Origin: an uncultured Saprospiraceae bacterium
GTDB lineage: Bacteria; Bacteroidota; Bacteroidia; Chitinophagales; Saprospiraceae
NCBI GenBank assembly: GCA_938039305.1
Contig: CALHUZ010000345.1
Span: 1 to 5,623 of the forward strand
Direction: 5' to 3'
DNA: 5,623 nucleotides
Shown: positions 1-5,623 of the stretch, piece by piece
How positions within the stretch are numbered: the stretch's first letter is position 1
How the letters are laid out: each line of letters starts with the position of its first letter
Translations under genes and position numbers: made by a program
The notes under the pieces: model-generated
The model's input: only the letters and a program-made list of their open reading frames with translations
The model's database searches: none
What the model was told of the DNA's origin: nothing

Positions 1-170
1 GTCGCTTTTGCATTAGGTCTATGCCATACCCAGTATTTAGGAAGTGCGATTTTTTTACTTAGAGGCTCTACACTAATTGGGGCAGGTTTTGTACAAGAAA
101 GTGGAGTACCAGTTAGGGAAAGCCCGATGCTTGTCCCCGCTATATATTTTATAAATTCTTTTCTTTTCAT
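1..170 (-). CDS. N-terminus of exported protein, possibly a GH10-like glycosyl hydrolase (partial)
   Basis: Only the first 56 codons are visible; the gene starts at ATG 170 and runs off the left edge. The N-terminus (MKRKEFIKY, then a weakly hydrophobic stretch to Cys26 in PLSC) looks like a Tat-type signal in which the twin arginine is Arg-Lys, or like a lipoprotein signal with an atypical lipobox. A short linker follows and then LPKYWVWHRPNAKA at residues 43-56. From memory, a Trp-x-Trp motif just after a Tat leader is seen in Bacteroidetes glycosyl-hydrolase-like (GHL10/family-10-like) proteins encoded next to CBM9-like genes. That is inference, because no catalytic region is in view. It lies 20 nt after the stop of the 157-codon chimera, on the same strand, so it is probably cotranscribed. 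Its first 49 residues differ from the chimera's leader at only two positions (Thr20/Ser, Pro23/Gln). That an exported protein starts here is fairly secure; the enzyme class is not. Confidence 0.6.
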   Translation of the reverse strand, partial: MKRKEFIKYIAGTSIGLSLTGTPLSCTKPAPISVEPLSKKIALPKYWVWHRPNAKA

Positions 171-517
171 ATCTGTCTGTTTCGAAAAGTTTATTGTTTT
201 TTTAATTGTGCACGTTCATCAATTACTAATAATGATCCATCTACACTATCCGCTGAAATTGTAAAGCCAAACTCATTAGCGTTTAATTGAGGTGAGAAAT
301 TATAATTTTCAATTTTTACGTTTGGAATGGCAAGGGATGGCAATCGACAATCCTTTCCTAAATCGGAATAACACTCTTTGACTTGATAGTACATTTGCCA
401 TAAGGCCCATTTGATCTTTTCTTCTGATTCTTCTTTAAAGATTTGAGAAGGGTCGTTAGCAAACTGTACATAGCCCCATACTTCAGGTTTGTGCATATTC
501 ACATAGCCGATAGGCGA
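24..517. repeat. Tandem duplication, copy 1 of 494 bp (left)
   Basis: This copy matches 518-1011 position for position at an offset of 494 with no net insertion or deletion. By hand I count about 35 mismatches, roughly 93 % identity. On the minus strand it covers the C-terminal part of the chimera (517-191), the 20-nt spacer, and the leader of the next gene (170-24). Start codons (170 and 664), stop codons (191 and 685) and the Trp-Val-Trp codons (24, 518, 1012) all fall at this 494-nt spacing. Confidence 0.95.
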
Positions 518-664
518 CCATACCCAGTATTTAGGAAGTGCGATTTTTTTACTTAGAGGCTCTACACTGATTGGGGCAGGTTTTGTACAAGAAAGTTGAG
601 TGCCACTAAGGGAGAGTCCGATACTTGTCCCTGCTATGTATTTTATAAATTCTTTTCTCTTCAT
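191..664 (-). CDS. Chimeric exported protein: leader of the downstream gene fused to the CBM9-protein C-terminus
   Basis: This gene encodes 157 residues. Residues 1-49 (MKRKEFIKY...KYWVW, Cys26 in QLSC) repeat the leader of the gene starting at 170. Residues 50-157 repeat the last 108 residues of the CBM9-like protein at 685-1812 with seven substitutions (Ala/Thr, Asn/Asp, Pro/Ser, Ile/Val, Ala/Ser, Lys/Glu, Asp/Gly). The join is at Trp47-Val-Trp49, a tripeptide both parents share. It keeps the last strands of the CBM9 fold (NMHKPEVWGYVQF) and the helical extension with two cysteines (KECYSDLGKDC), but lacks the body of the binding domain, so sugar binding is doubtful. The start is ATG 664, placed 20 nt from the upstream stop exactly as in the next gene. 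The stop is TAA where the parent has TAG. It may be a secreted small protein, or a by-product of duplication that is still decaying. The chimera structure is seen directly; expression and function are unknown. Confidence 0.75.
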   Translation of the reverse strand: MKRKEFIKYIAGTSIGLSLSGTQLSCTKPAPISVEPLSKKIALPKYWVWSPIGYVNMHKPEVWGYVQFANDPSQIFKEESEEKIKWALWQMYYQVKECYSDLGKDCRLPSLAIPNVKIENYNFSPQLNANEFGFTISADSVDGSLLVIDERAQLKKQ

Positions 665-1011
665 ATCTGTTTGCTTTGAAAAGGCTATTGTTTTTTTAAT
701 TGTGCACGTTCATCAATTACTAATAATGATCCATCTACACTGCCCGCTGAAATTGTAAAGCCAAACTCATTAGCGTTTAATTGAGGTGAGAAATTATAAT
801 TTTCAATCTCGACGTTTGGAATGGACAGGGATGGCAATCGACAATCCTTTCCTAAATCGGAATAACACTCTTTGACTTGATAGTACATTTGCCATAAGGC
901 CCATTTGATCTTTTCTTCTGATTCTTCTTTAAAGACTTGAGAGCTATCATCAGTAAATTGTACATATCCCCATACTTCAGGTTTGTGCATATTGACATAG
1001 CCGATAGGTGA
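518..1011. repeat. Tandem duplication, copy 2 of 494 bp (right)
   Basis: This copy lies head-to-tail with 24-517. On the minus strand it covers the C-terminal part of the CBM9-like gene (1011-685), the 20-nt spacer, and the leader of the chimera (664-518). An 11-bp word, CCAYACCCAGT, stands at each boundary (24-34, 518-528, 1012-1022) and differs at one base in the rightmost copy. No transposase, terminal inverted repeats or other mobile-element ends accompany the repeat, so it looks like a simple tandem duplication. Confidence 0.95.
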
Positions 1012-1812
1012 CCACACCCAGTTATTTTCCGGAAGGGGCTTTCCATTCTTCCCTTTTACTTTTTCATATGCTCCGTCTATAATTTTCATCGTCCAGTCAA
1101 CTCTACTGAAGTCAACTCTCCACTGATCACCTATAGATGGTTTTCCACCATCTCTTTTAAAATCATCAAATGTCTTCCAAGGGATGGCTACCTCTACACT
1201 CCATCCTCGATCTGTATCTGAGGGATCGTTGATAGTACCGTCTAAGTGAACTGCAGTTTTAATCCCTCTGATGTCCCAGTTCATGACATAGTTGCGGCCA
1301 TCATCGATACGATATGGGTATAACATGAGGAGATCCCAGATGGCATTAAAAGCATTCATTTCGAATTCGAAATAGTTGTGACCATCTCCATCAGGATCTA
1401 TAAAGATCTCAAAGTCATCATCTTGAAACATGATAGCATCGCGCTCTGTCAATGTCGCCCAGATATGCGGCTCAACTATGTCTGCTGCGAAATAGAAGTA
1501 ATTATTGTCCCAGGCCATCTTGGCCTTCGTATTTAAAAAGGGCTTGGCCTCAAGTTTTCCTTTTATATCCACAAAATCTGATGTCCAGGGAATCGTGCTC
1601 CATTCAGGGTCTGATATGACGCCATCGATCTTTATCTCATTCTTGACCTGATAGCAGACGTAACTTGCTGGCTCATAACTGATCGGATGATCATATGTAT
1701 ATATTTTATCCTCAAGCTCTTCATCATCTGTCTGTGCTTTGAGATGTTCAGATGAGCCTAAAAGTAGTGTTATCGTCAGTAAAGCTGTTGTGTAAAAGCT
1801 ATAGGTATTCAT
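685..1812 (-). CDS. Secreted carbohydrate-binding family 9-like (CBM9-like) protein
   Basis: The gene encodes 375 residues from ATG 1812. The frame can be extended to a TTG at 1845, but ATG 1812 gives a normal signal peptide (MNTYSFYTTALLTITLLLG...LKA|Q), so I prefer it. The CBM9-like domain spans about residues 40-285. It shows the entry motif KIDGVISDPEW (61-71), an aromatic strand AWDNNYFYFAADI, the acidic segment DDDFEIFIDPDGDGHNYFEFE (about 131-151), GWSVEVAIPWKTF, and a closing segment WVWSPIGYVNMHKPEVWGYVQF (265 on). This is the CBM9_1 pattern as found in free-standing Bacteroidetes proteins. A C-terminal extension of about 85 residues follows, predicted helical (EEKIKWALWQMYYQ) and with two cysteines. 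The protein is probably periplasmic or cell-surface and binds glycan or acts beside a hydrolase; its ligand cannot be read from the sequence. It is the first gene of a minus-strand operon. Its 3' part (685-1011) lies in the duplicated unit. Confidence 0.85.
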   Translation of the reverse strand: MNTYSFYTTALLTITLLLGSSEHLKAQTDDEELEDKIYTYDHPISYEPASYVCYQVKNEIKIDGVISDPEWSTIPWTSDFVDIKGKLEAKPFLNTKAKMAWDNNYFYFAADIVEPHIWATLTERDAIMFQDDDFEIFIDPDGDGHNYFEFEMNAFNAIWDLLMLYPYRIDDGRNYVMNWDIRGIKTAVHLDGTINDPSDTDRGWSVEVAIPWKTFDDFKRDGGKPSIGDQWRVDFSRVDWTMKIIDGAYEKVKGKNGKPLPENNWVWSPIGYVNMHKPEVWGYVQFTDDSSQVFKEESEEKIKWALWQMYYQVKECYSDLGKDCRLPSLSIPNVEIENYNFSPQLNANEFGFTISAGSVDGSLLVIDERAQLKKQ

Positions 1813-1870
1813 TAGAGTAAGGTACGAGCAATATTCATAATACAAAGAAGATCATACAGGTACTTTTAAG

Positions 1871-1901
1871 TTGAATAGGGTGGTTTATTTTTTGACGTTT
1901 G
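1871..1901 (+). promoter_or_regulatory. Candidate Bacteroidetes-type promoter for the rightward gene at 1945
   Basis: In the 132-bp divergent intergenic region, TTG at 1871-1873 is followed after 20 nt by GACGTTTG at 1894-1901. The Bacteroidetes consensus is TTG, about 19-21 nt, TAnnTTTG, so the -7 element has one mismatch (G for T at its first position). Transcription would start near 1908, giving a leader of about 40 nt to ATG 1945. A one-mismatch -7 box alone could occur by chance in this region; only the pairing with a well-spaced TTG raises it. I found no comparable promoter for the leftward CBM9-like gene. Confidence 0.25.
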
Positions 1902-1944
1902 AGAAAGTTCAGAAGTATCATATCGCAGGCATAAGTGATAGTGT

Positions 1945-3063
1945 ATGATTGGTAAGACAAATATTTTGACGATCTTGAGAAGAAGTTATCTATTGAACAA
2001 AGCCAAAATCAGAACGATGCCCAGGTGGTTGGTTCTCATTATTCCTACAATGATGTTCGCTATCTCTGTCGCGGCTCAATCCACGAAAGAGGATAGGCAA
2101 AACAACGGTGCTCAGAACATCTTTGAACTGCTATCAGAGGACGAGGTTTTAGAGATCACGATTATAGTGGATTTAGATATTATCATCAGTACTAAAAATT
2201 TGGATGATTATCATTCGGCCATCATTCAAAAGAAGTCTAATAATCACCAGAGATCAGGATGGAAAGTTAAGGTGCGTGCCAGAGGTAAGCACAGGAGAAA
2301 GATCTGCGATATACCTCCGTTAAAGATTAACTTTAATAAGTCTGAGTTTAAGTCTGAAAATTTAGAATCTCATAAGTCACTTAAGCTCGTTACGCATTGC
2401 AACGATAATGAGGATGCAGAGGAGCTGATATTGAAAGAATACTTAGCCTATAAAATTTATAATATCATAACTGACCAAAGTCTTCGTGTTCAACTTACAA
2501 AAGTCGAATGGGTAGATATGAATGGGGAGCATGATATAGGAATGAAATGGGGTTTCTTAATTGAAAATGAAATTGAGATGTCTCAAAGAATTGGAGGTCA
2601 ATTTATAGACACCTTTGCAGTTGATGGGCATCATGTTTGTGCTAAGAGTGGGGCCCGATCCTCCTTGTTTCAATATATGATTGGGAATCCTGATTGGGGC
2701 ATATCTCCTTGTAAGAACATGAGTATCATTAGACCAGAGTCTTCAGGAGCTTTTTTGACCATACCTTATGATTTTGATTTTAGCGGATTTGTCGATGCAC
2801 CTTATGCGGTGTCCGATTATGGTTTAAAAAGTGTAAAAGAGAGGATATACTTAGGTGATTCTAAAGCGAAAGACTTAGAGGAGGCTAAGGACTTGTTTCG
2901 GTCTAAGAAGAAGACCATTTATGAAGAGGTTCGATCTTTTGATCTGTTGAGTCGTTCATCAAAGAAGGAGGTGCTTGATTATCTAAAATCCTTTTATTCT
3001 GAGATAGATGCACCCTTAAAAGGAAAGGACTTTTATGAAAAGAGATTGACTAAAAGAAAATAA
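1945..3063 (+). CDS. Exported protein of uncharacterised Bacteroidetes family, CotH/kinase-like in part
   Basis: The frame gives 372 residues from ATG 1945. An internal ATG at 2017 (Met25) would give a cleaner signal peptide (MPRWLVLIIPTMMFAISVAA|Q) and may be the true start; neither has a Shine-Dalgarno sequence. In 372-residue numbering, the mature protein has a strand-rich part (LEITIIVDLDIII, 69-81), WKVKVRARGKHRRKICDIPPLKINF (106-130), LKLVTHC (146-152), a helix KEYLAYKIYNIIT (164-176), QYMIGNPDWGISPCKNMSII (243-262) and IPYDFDFSGFVDAPYAV (273-289), then a charged C-terminus. I remember this motif order from uncharacterised secreted Bacteroidetes proteins. The RGKHRR and PPLKINF pairing resembles the start of CotH kinases, and GNPDW...N followed by DFDFSG resembles a kinase catalytic loop and metal-binding Asp. 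A kinase role is inference only. It is transcribed divergently from the CBM9-like gene and lies 87 nt before the PhoX-like gene. Confidence 0.8.
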   Translation: MIGKTNILTILRRSYLLNKAKIRTMPRWLVLIIPTMMFAISVAAQSTKEDRQNNGAQNIFELLSEDEVLEITIIVDLDIIISTKNLDDYHSAIIQKKSNNHQRSGWKVKVRARGKHRRKICDIPPLKINFNKSEFKSENLESHKSLKLVTHCNDNEDAEELILKEYLAYKIYNIITDQSLRVQLTKVEWVDMNGEHDIGMKWGFLIENEIEMSQRIGGQFIDTFAVDGHHVCAKSGARSSLFQYMIGNPDWGISPCKNMSIIRPESSGAFLTIPYDFDFSGFVDAPYAVSDYGLKSVKERIYLGDSKAKDLEEAKDLFRSKKKTIYEEVRSFDLLSRSSKKEVLDYLKSFYSEIDAPLKGKDFYEKRLTKRK

Positions 3064-3150
3064 ATCCAACTATTTATCCACTTCTGAATCAATTATCCTC
3101 GTATGTTGTTACAATGATTGAAGGGACGAAAGGAAAGACTAAAATCGAGT

Positions 3151-4557
3151 ATGAAACGTAGAAAGTTTATTGGTGAAAGCAGTTTGGTGAGCTTAGGCTT
3201 TATAGGGTTGAAGTCCTATGCAAACTCGCTTGAACATGTGAGTTCTGGTGCGAAGGCTGATAGTGCCTTATTTGCGAAAGGATATGGTCCTTTAAAAAAG
3301 GATCCTAAAGGAGTCTTAGAGCTTCCAAGAGGCTTTTCATATAAGATCATATCTCAGCGAGGAGATCAAATGGCAGATGGCCTTACTGTGCCCGGACTTG
3401 CTGATGGTATGGGAACATTTGCAGGAGCGACAAAAGATCAAACCATTATCATCCGAAATCATGAAGTCTCACCGAGAGATGCGAAAAATGGTGCATTCGG
3501 TGTTGATATGAGCTTACTGCCGAAGATTGCAAAGGATAAGTTCTATGATTATGGGTATGGAAAGAACCAATGCTTAGGTGGAACTTCAACCATGATCTAT
3601 AATCACAGTACTCAAATGGTTGAAAAGCAATGGATGAGTCTGGCCGGTACAGTTCGAAATTGTGCAGGGGGAATCACACCTTGGGGATCATGGATCACTT
3701 GTGAAGAAAGTACCGTGATGGCCAACAACGTCGTCGAACAAAATCATGGTTATAACTTTGAAGTACCCGCTACTAATGATGTGAAGATTCATGACCCAAT
3801 CCCCCTTAAAGAGATGGGGAGATTTAATCATGAGGCTGTCTGCGTAGATCCACGAACGGGTATTGTATATCAAACGGAGGACCGTCCTGACGGTATGATC
3901 TATCGCTATGTACCCAATGTAAAGGGAGAGCTGAGTGCAGGCGGTAAGCTGCAGATCTTGTCTATCTTAGAAAGAGAACCATTTGATACTCGTAACTGGA
4001 CAACTACTGGTGAGAAGCGAATGAAGAAAGGGAAAAAGTACCAGGTGAAATGGTTGGATATTGATAATGTAGAAGCGCCACTTGATGATCTGCGGGCAAG
4101 AGGAAAAGCAATGGGTGGAGCTGTCTTCGCGAGAGGAGAAGGTATCTGGTTTGGTAAAGATGAGATCTACTTCGCTTGCACAAATGGAGGAAAAGAAGCA
4201 CAAGGGCAGATCTTTAGGTATACACCATCTTTACATGAAGCGCAGGGTGCTGAGGAGCAAGATCCTGGGACAATAGAACTTTTCTTGGAGCCAAACAACT
4301 CTTATATTTTAGAAAGTTGTGATAACTTAACCATTGCTGCTAATGGCGATCTGGTCATCTGTGAAGATTTGAAAACACCAAGAATCTTAGGTGTTACACC
4401 TCAAGGCAAGACTTTCGTAATTGCAAAGAATGTAGGTTATCAATCTGAGTTTGCAGGAGCTGTGTTTTCTCCGGACGGAGGTACATTATTTGTGAATATT
4501 CAAAAGCCTGGTTTGACTATAGCGATTACTGGCCCTTGGGCCAAGGCTGAAAGCTAA
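3151..4557 (+). CDS. Tat-exported PhoX/DUF839-family protein, probable metal-dependent phosphatase
   Basis: The gene encodes 468 residues from ATG 3151. The frame also allows a TTG at 3118, but starting at 3151 puts the twin-arginine motif (MKRRKFIGES) at the very N-terminus, with a likely cleavage after SYA (about residue 24). The mature protein follows the PhoX (DUF839) pattern: GPLKKDPKGVLELPRGF (46-62), ADGMGTFAG (84-92), IIIRNHEVSP (99-108), GGTSTMIY (143-150), TVRNCAGGITPWGSWITCEE (167-186), FNHEAVCVDP (225-234), YQTEDRPDGMIYRYVP (240-255) and the closing LFVNIQKPGLTIAITGPW (446-463). Characterised PhoX enzymes are periplasmic Ca/Fe-dependent phosphatases; the Cys in NCAGG and the Glu of CEE and TED are the sort of metal ligands expected. 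Many DUF839 members are untested, so the activity is inferred. The length is slightly below that of classical PhoX. The next gene follows after 16 nt. I saw no PHO-box-like site upstream. Confidence 0.88.
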   Translation: MKRRKFIGESSLVSLGFIGLKSYANSLEHVSSGAKADSALFAKGYGPLKKDPKGVLELPRGFSYKIISQRGDQMADGLTVPGLADGMGTFAGATKDQTIIIRNHEVSPRDAKNGAFGVDMSLLPKIAKDKFYDYGYGKNQCLGGTSTMIYNHSTQMVEKQWMSLAGTVRNCAGGITPWGSWITCEESTVMANNVVEQNHGYNFEVPATNDVKIHDPIPLKEMGRFNHEAVCVDPRTGIVYQTEDRPDGMIYRYVPNVKGELSAGGKLQILSILEREPFDTRNWTTTGEKRMKKGKKYQVKWLDIDNVEAPLDDLRARGKAMGGAVFARGEGIWFGKDEIYFACTNGGKEAQGQIFRYTPSLHEAQGAEEQDPGTIELFLEPNNSYILESCDNLTIAANGDLVICEDLKTPRILGVTPQGKTFVIAKNVGYQSEFAGAVFSPDGGTLFVNIQKPGLTIAITGPWAKAES

Positions 4558-4573
4558 GTAGGAAACTAAGGAA

Positions 4574-5176
4574 ATGGTAGAACTTCGGAAGTCCATCCCT
4601 CAAGAAGTCGACTTAGCAGTCCCGTTGATATATGCTTCTGGTCCAGATGCCTTCGAGTACGTTTTTAAAAATGATAAAGTCGGAGCACAAGACTTTTTAA
4701 AGCATGCTTTTGTAAAGGAAGGAGGTGAATTCTCGTATCAGAATCACTACTCACTATATCAGGATGGTATTATGGTTGGTGTTGGAAGTATCTTTGATGC
4801 CAAAGAAGCATCAACTTTTATGGCTTCTGACATCAAGAGGATATTGGAATTCTATAAGTTCAACAGCTTAGGCATCGGTCGAAGAGGCTTGCAAGTAGAA
4901 AAAATAATTAAGCACCCAATTAAAGAAGAAGTAGCATTGGCTCATCTAAGTATTACTCCAGACTTTAGAGGGAAGGGTTTTGGCACAAAGCTGATTGACC
5001 TTTTGAAAGAGAAGTCAGAAAGCAAGCATTTTGTATTGGATGTCTCAGAAGAAAATCCTCGTGCAAAGGACCTTTATAAAAGATTGGGATTTGTAGTAAC
5101 GAAGGATTACAAGTCTAATTTGAAAAATAAATACTCTTATGTTCCTGATCACTGCCGAATGGAATTGATCAGTTAG
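4574..5176 (+). CDS. GNAT-family N-acetyltransferase
   Basis: The gene encodes 200 residues with no signal peptide, so the protein is cytoplasmic. The acetyl-CoA-binding core is in the C-terminal half: LAHLSITPDFRGKGFGTKLI (122-141) contains the R-G-x-G-x-G pyrophosphate loop at 132-137, and NPRAKDLYKRLGF (161-173) is the typical motif B ending in a GF strand. The N-terminal half (VDLAVPLIYASGPDAFEYVF, then DGIMVGVGSIFDA) resembles a GNAT subgroup with a longer N-terminal lobe; its acceptor is unknown to me. The ATG at 4574 has TAGGAAAC (4558-4565) and AAGGAA (4568-4573) upstream, the best ribosome-binding context in the window. It begins 16 nt after the PhoX-like stop, so the two are probably cotranscribed, though a shared pathway is not evident. 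Its stop is 17 nt from the stop of the converging gene on the other strand. Confidence 0.9.
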   Translation: MVELRKSIPQEVDLAVPLIYASGPDAFEYVFKNDKVGAQDFLKHAFVKEGGEFSYQNHYSLYQDGIMVGVGSIFDAKEASTFMASDIKRILEFYKFNSLGIGRRGLQVEKIIKHPIKEEVALAHLSITPDFRGKGFGTKLIDLLKEKSESKHFVLDVSEENPRAKDLYKRLGFVVTKDYKSNLKNKYSYVPDHCRMELIS

Positions 5177-5193
5177 TTCAACTGAATAAGATG

Positions 5194-5623
5194 CTACTGG
5201 ATAACAGTGATCGTTCCAGTATGATCTTCTTCTATAAGTTCATCAAATTCTATATAGCTGAGCTTTACAATATAAGCATAAGAACCACTTATGACTGGTT
5301 GTCCATTTGTGATGCCGCCCAATAACTGACTTTGGTCATTAGACGTGTATATCAATCCTCCCCATCTATCGAATATCTCAATAGAGTAACTGATAAAAGG
5401 ACAATTGCTCACTACTTCAAAATTAGAATTTCCTGTTTGTGAGGATAAACTGATGATATTAGGTAGATACACATTGCAATCTACACAGGCAGATTCATTC
5501 ACAATAACCTCGTCCATGGCAGATGCACATTCATTAGAGACAACTACACTGTAAGTCCCAGTAGTACTTACTACAAGAATAGGATCTGTTGATCCGTCAG
5601 ACCAGAGGTAGTCAGTTGCATTA
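5194..5623 (-). CDS. C-terminus of a large surface protein with gliding-motility/T9SS type B sorting domain (partial)
   Basis: The frame is open from the right edge to the stop at 5194, giving 142 visible residues. The Met at 5517 is internal, not the start, because the upstream codons continue the same fold without interruption. The first ~40 residues (NATDYLWSDGSTDPILVVST, then TGTYSVVVSNECASA) are the end of an Ig/PKD-like repeat with the usual WSDGST...TGTYSV pattern of Bacteroidetes adhesins. Then comes a CHU_C-type domain: NVYLPNIISLSS (about residues 50-61), YSIEIFDRWGGLIYTS (about 79-94), GGITNGQPVISGSYAYIVKL and a terminal GTITVIQ. In other Bacteroidetes this domain targets proteins to the type IX secretion system (type B sorting). 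The missing part is probably long and made of repeated domains. The gene converges on the GNAT gene with a 17-nt gap. Confidence 0.88.
   Translation of the reverse strand, partial: NATDYLWSDGSTDPILVVSTTGTYSVVVSNECASAMDEVIVNESACVDCNVYLPNIISLSSQTGNSNFEVVSNCPFISYSIEIFDRWGGLIYTSNDQSQLLGGITNGQPVISGSYAYIVKLSYIEFDELIEEDHTGTITVIQ

Noticed and set aside
24..1022. Mobile element or integron-like cassette as the cause of the repeat
   Set aside because: There is no transposase or integrase, no inverted terminal repeats and no attachment-site structure; the breakpoints lie in shared coding sequence.
852..1046. 64-codon minus-strand frame inside the CBM9-like gene
   Set aside because: It overlaps the CBM9-like coding region in another frame, has no recognisable domain or signal, and straddles the repeat boundary by chance.
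1813..1845. N-terminal extension of the CBM9-like protein to TTG 1845
   Set aside because: The extra 11 residues precede an otherwise normal signal peptide, and TTG is a less likely start than ATG 1812.
1886..1894. TATTTTTTG as a -7 promoter box
   Set aside because: It has one T too many for TAnnTTTG, and the nearest TTG is only about 12 nt upstream.
3118..3150. N-terminal extension of the PhoX-like protein to TTG 3118
   Set aside because: It would put 11 basic residues before a twin-arginine signal that normally stands at the N-terminus; ATG 3151 is better.
3688..4276. Several short frames on both strands within the PhoX-like gene (3688-3873, 3967-4203, 4004-4201, 4082-4276)
   Set aside because: All are out-of-frame shadows of a well-supported gene and none shows a domain, a signal peptide or a start context.
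5169..5185. Hairpin TCAGTT-AGTTC-AACTGA between the converging genes as a terminator
   Set aside because: The stem is only 6 bp, A/T-rich, overlaps the GNAT stop codon and lacks a T-run on either strand, so it is too weak to call.
5194..5517. A 107-residue stand-alone protein starting at the Met at 5517
   Set aside because: The frame continues upstream to the window edge with a typical Ig/PKD-like repeat sequence, so 5517 is an internal Met of a larger protein.

Overview
The window looks like chromosomal DNA of a Bacteroidetes (Bacteroidota) bacterium. The evidence is a gliding-motility/type IX secretion C-terminal domain (CHU_C type) at the right edge, a CBM9-like protein followed by a Tat-type leader gene, an AT-rich composition (roughly 40 % G+C by eye), signal peptides ending in ...A|Q, and almost no Shine-Dalgarno sequences. 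I cannot name the genus.

Left part (1-1812, minus strand): a carbohydrate-handling operon. A secreted CBM9-like protein (1812-685) is followed, 20 nt after its stop, by a 157-codon gene (664-191). After another 20 nt comes the beginning of a third gene (170 to beyond position 1). The last two genes start with nearly the same leader (MKRKEFIKY...LPKYWVW). The middle gene then continues with the last 108 residues of the CBM9 protein instead of its own body. The DNA explains this exactly: 24-517 and 518-1011 are two head-to-tail copies of a 494-bp unit, with breakpoints inside an 11-bp word encoding Trp-Val-Trp that occurs in both parent genes. The middle gene is thus a chimera made by a tandem duplication. 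It has stayed open despite about 7 % divergence between the copies.

Middle (1813-1944): a 132-bp divergent intergenic region with one weak Bacteroidetes-type promoter candidate facing right. It is followed by an exported protein of about 350-370 residues (1945-3063) belonging to an uncharacterised family that I link, tentatively, to CotH/kinase-like folds.

Right part: a Tat-exported PhoX/DUF839-family protein (3151-4557), probably a metal-dependent phosphatase, and 16 nt later a GNAT acetyltransferase (4574-5176), probably cotranscribed. A large surface protein converges from the right edge (5194 to beyond 5623, minus strand); only its C-terminal 142 residues are visible, and they carry the type IX secretion sorting domain.

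Functionally, the left genes fit extracellular glycan binding or breakdown, PhoX fits phosphate scavenging, and the right-edge protein fits surface display. Nothing in the sequence ties these three units into one pathway. The strongest unusual signal is the chimeric gene; I see no mobile element, CRISPR array, RNA gene or defence system.
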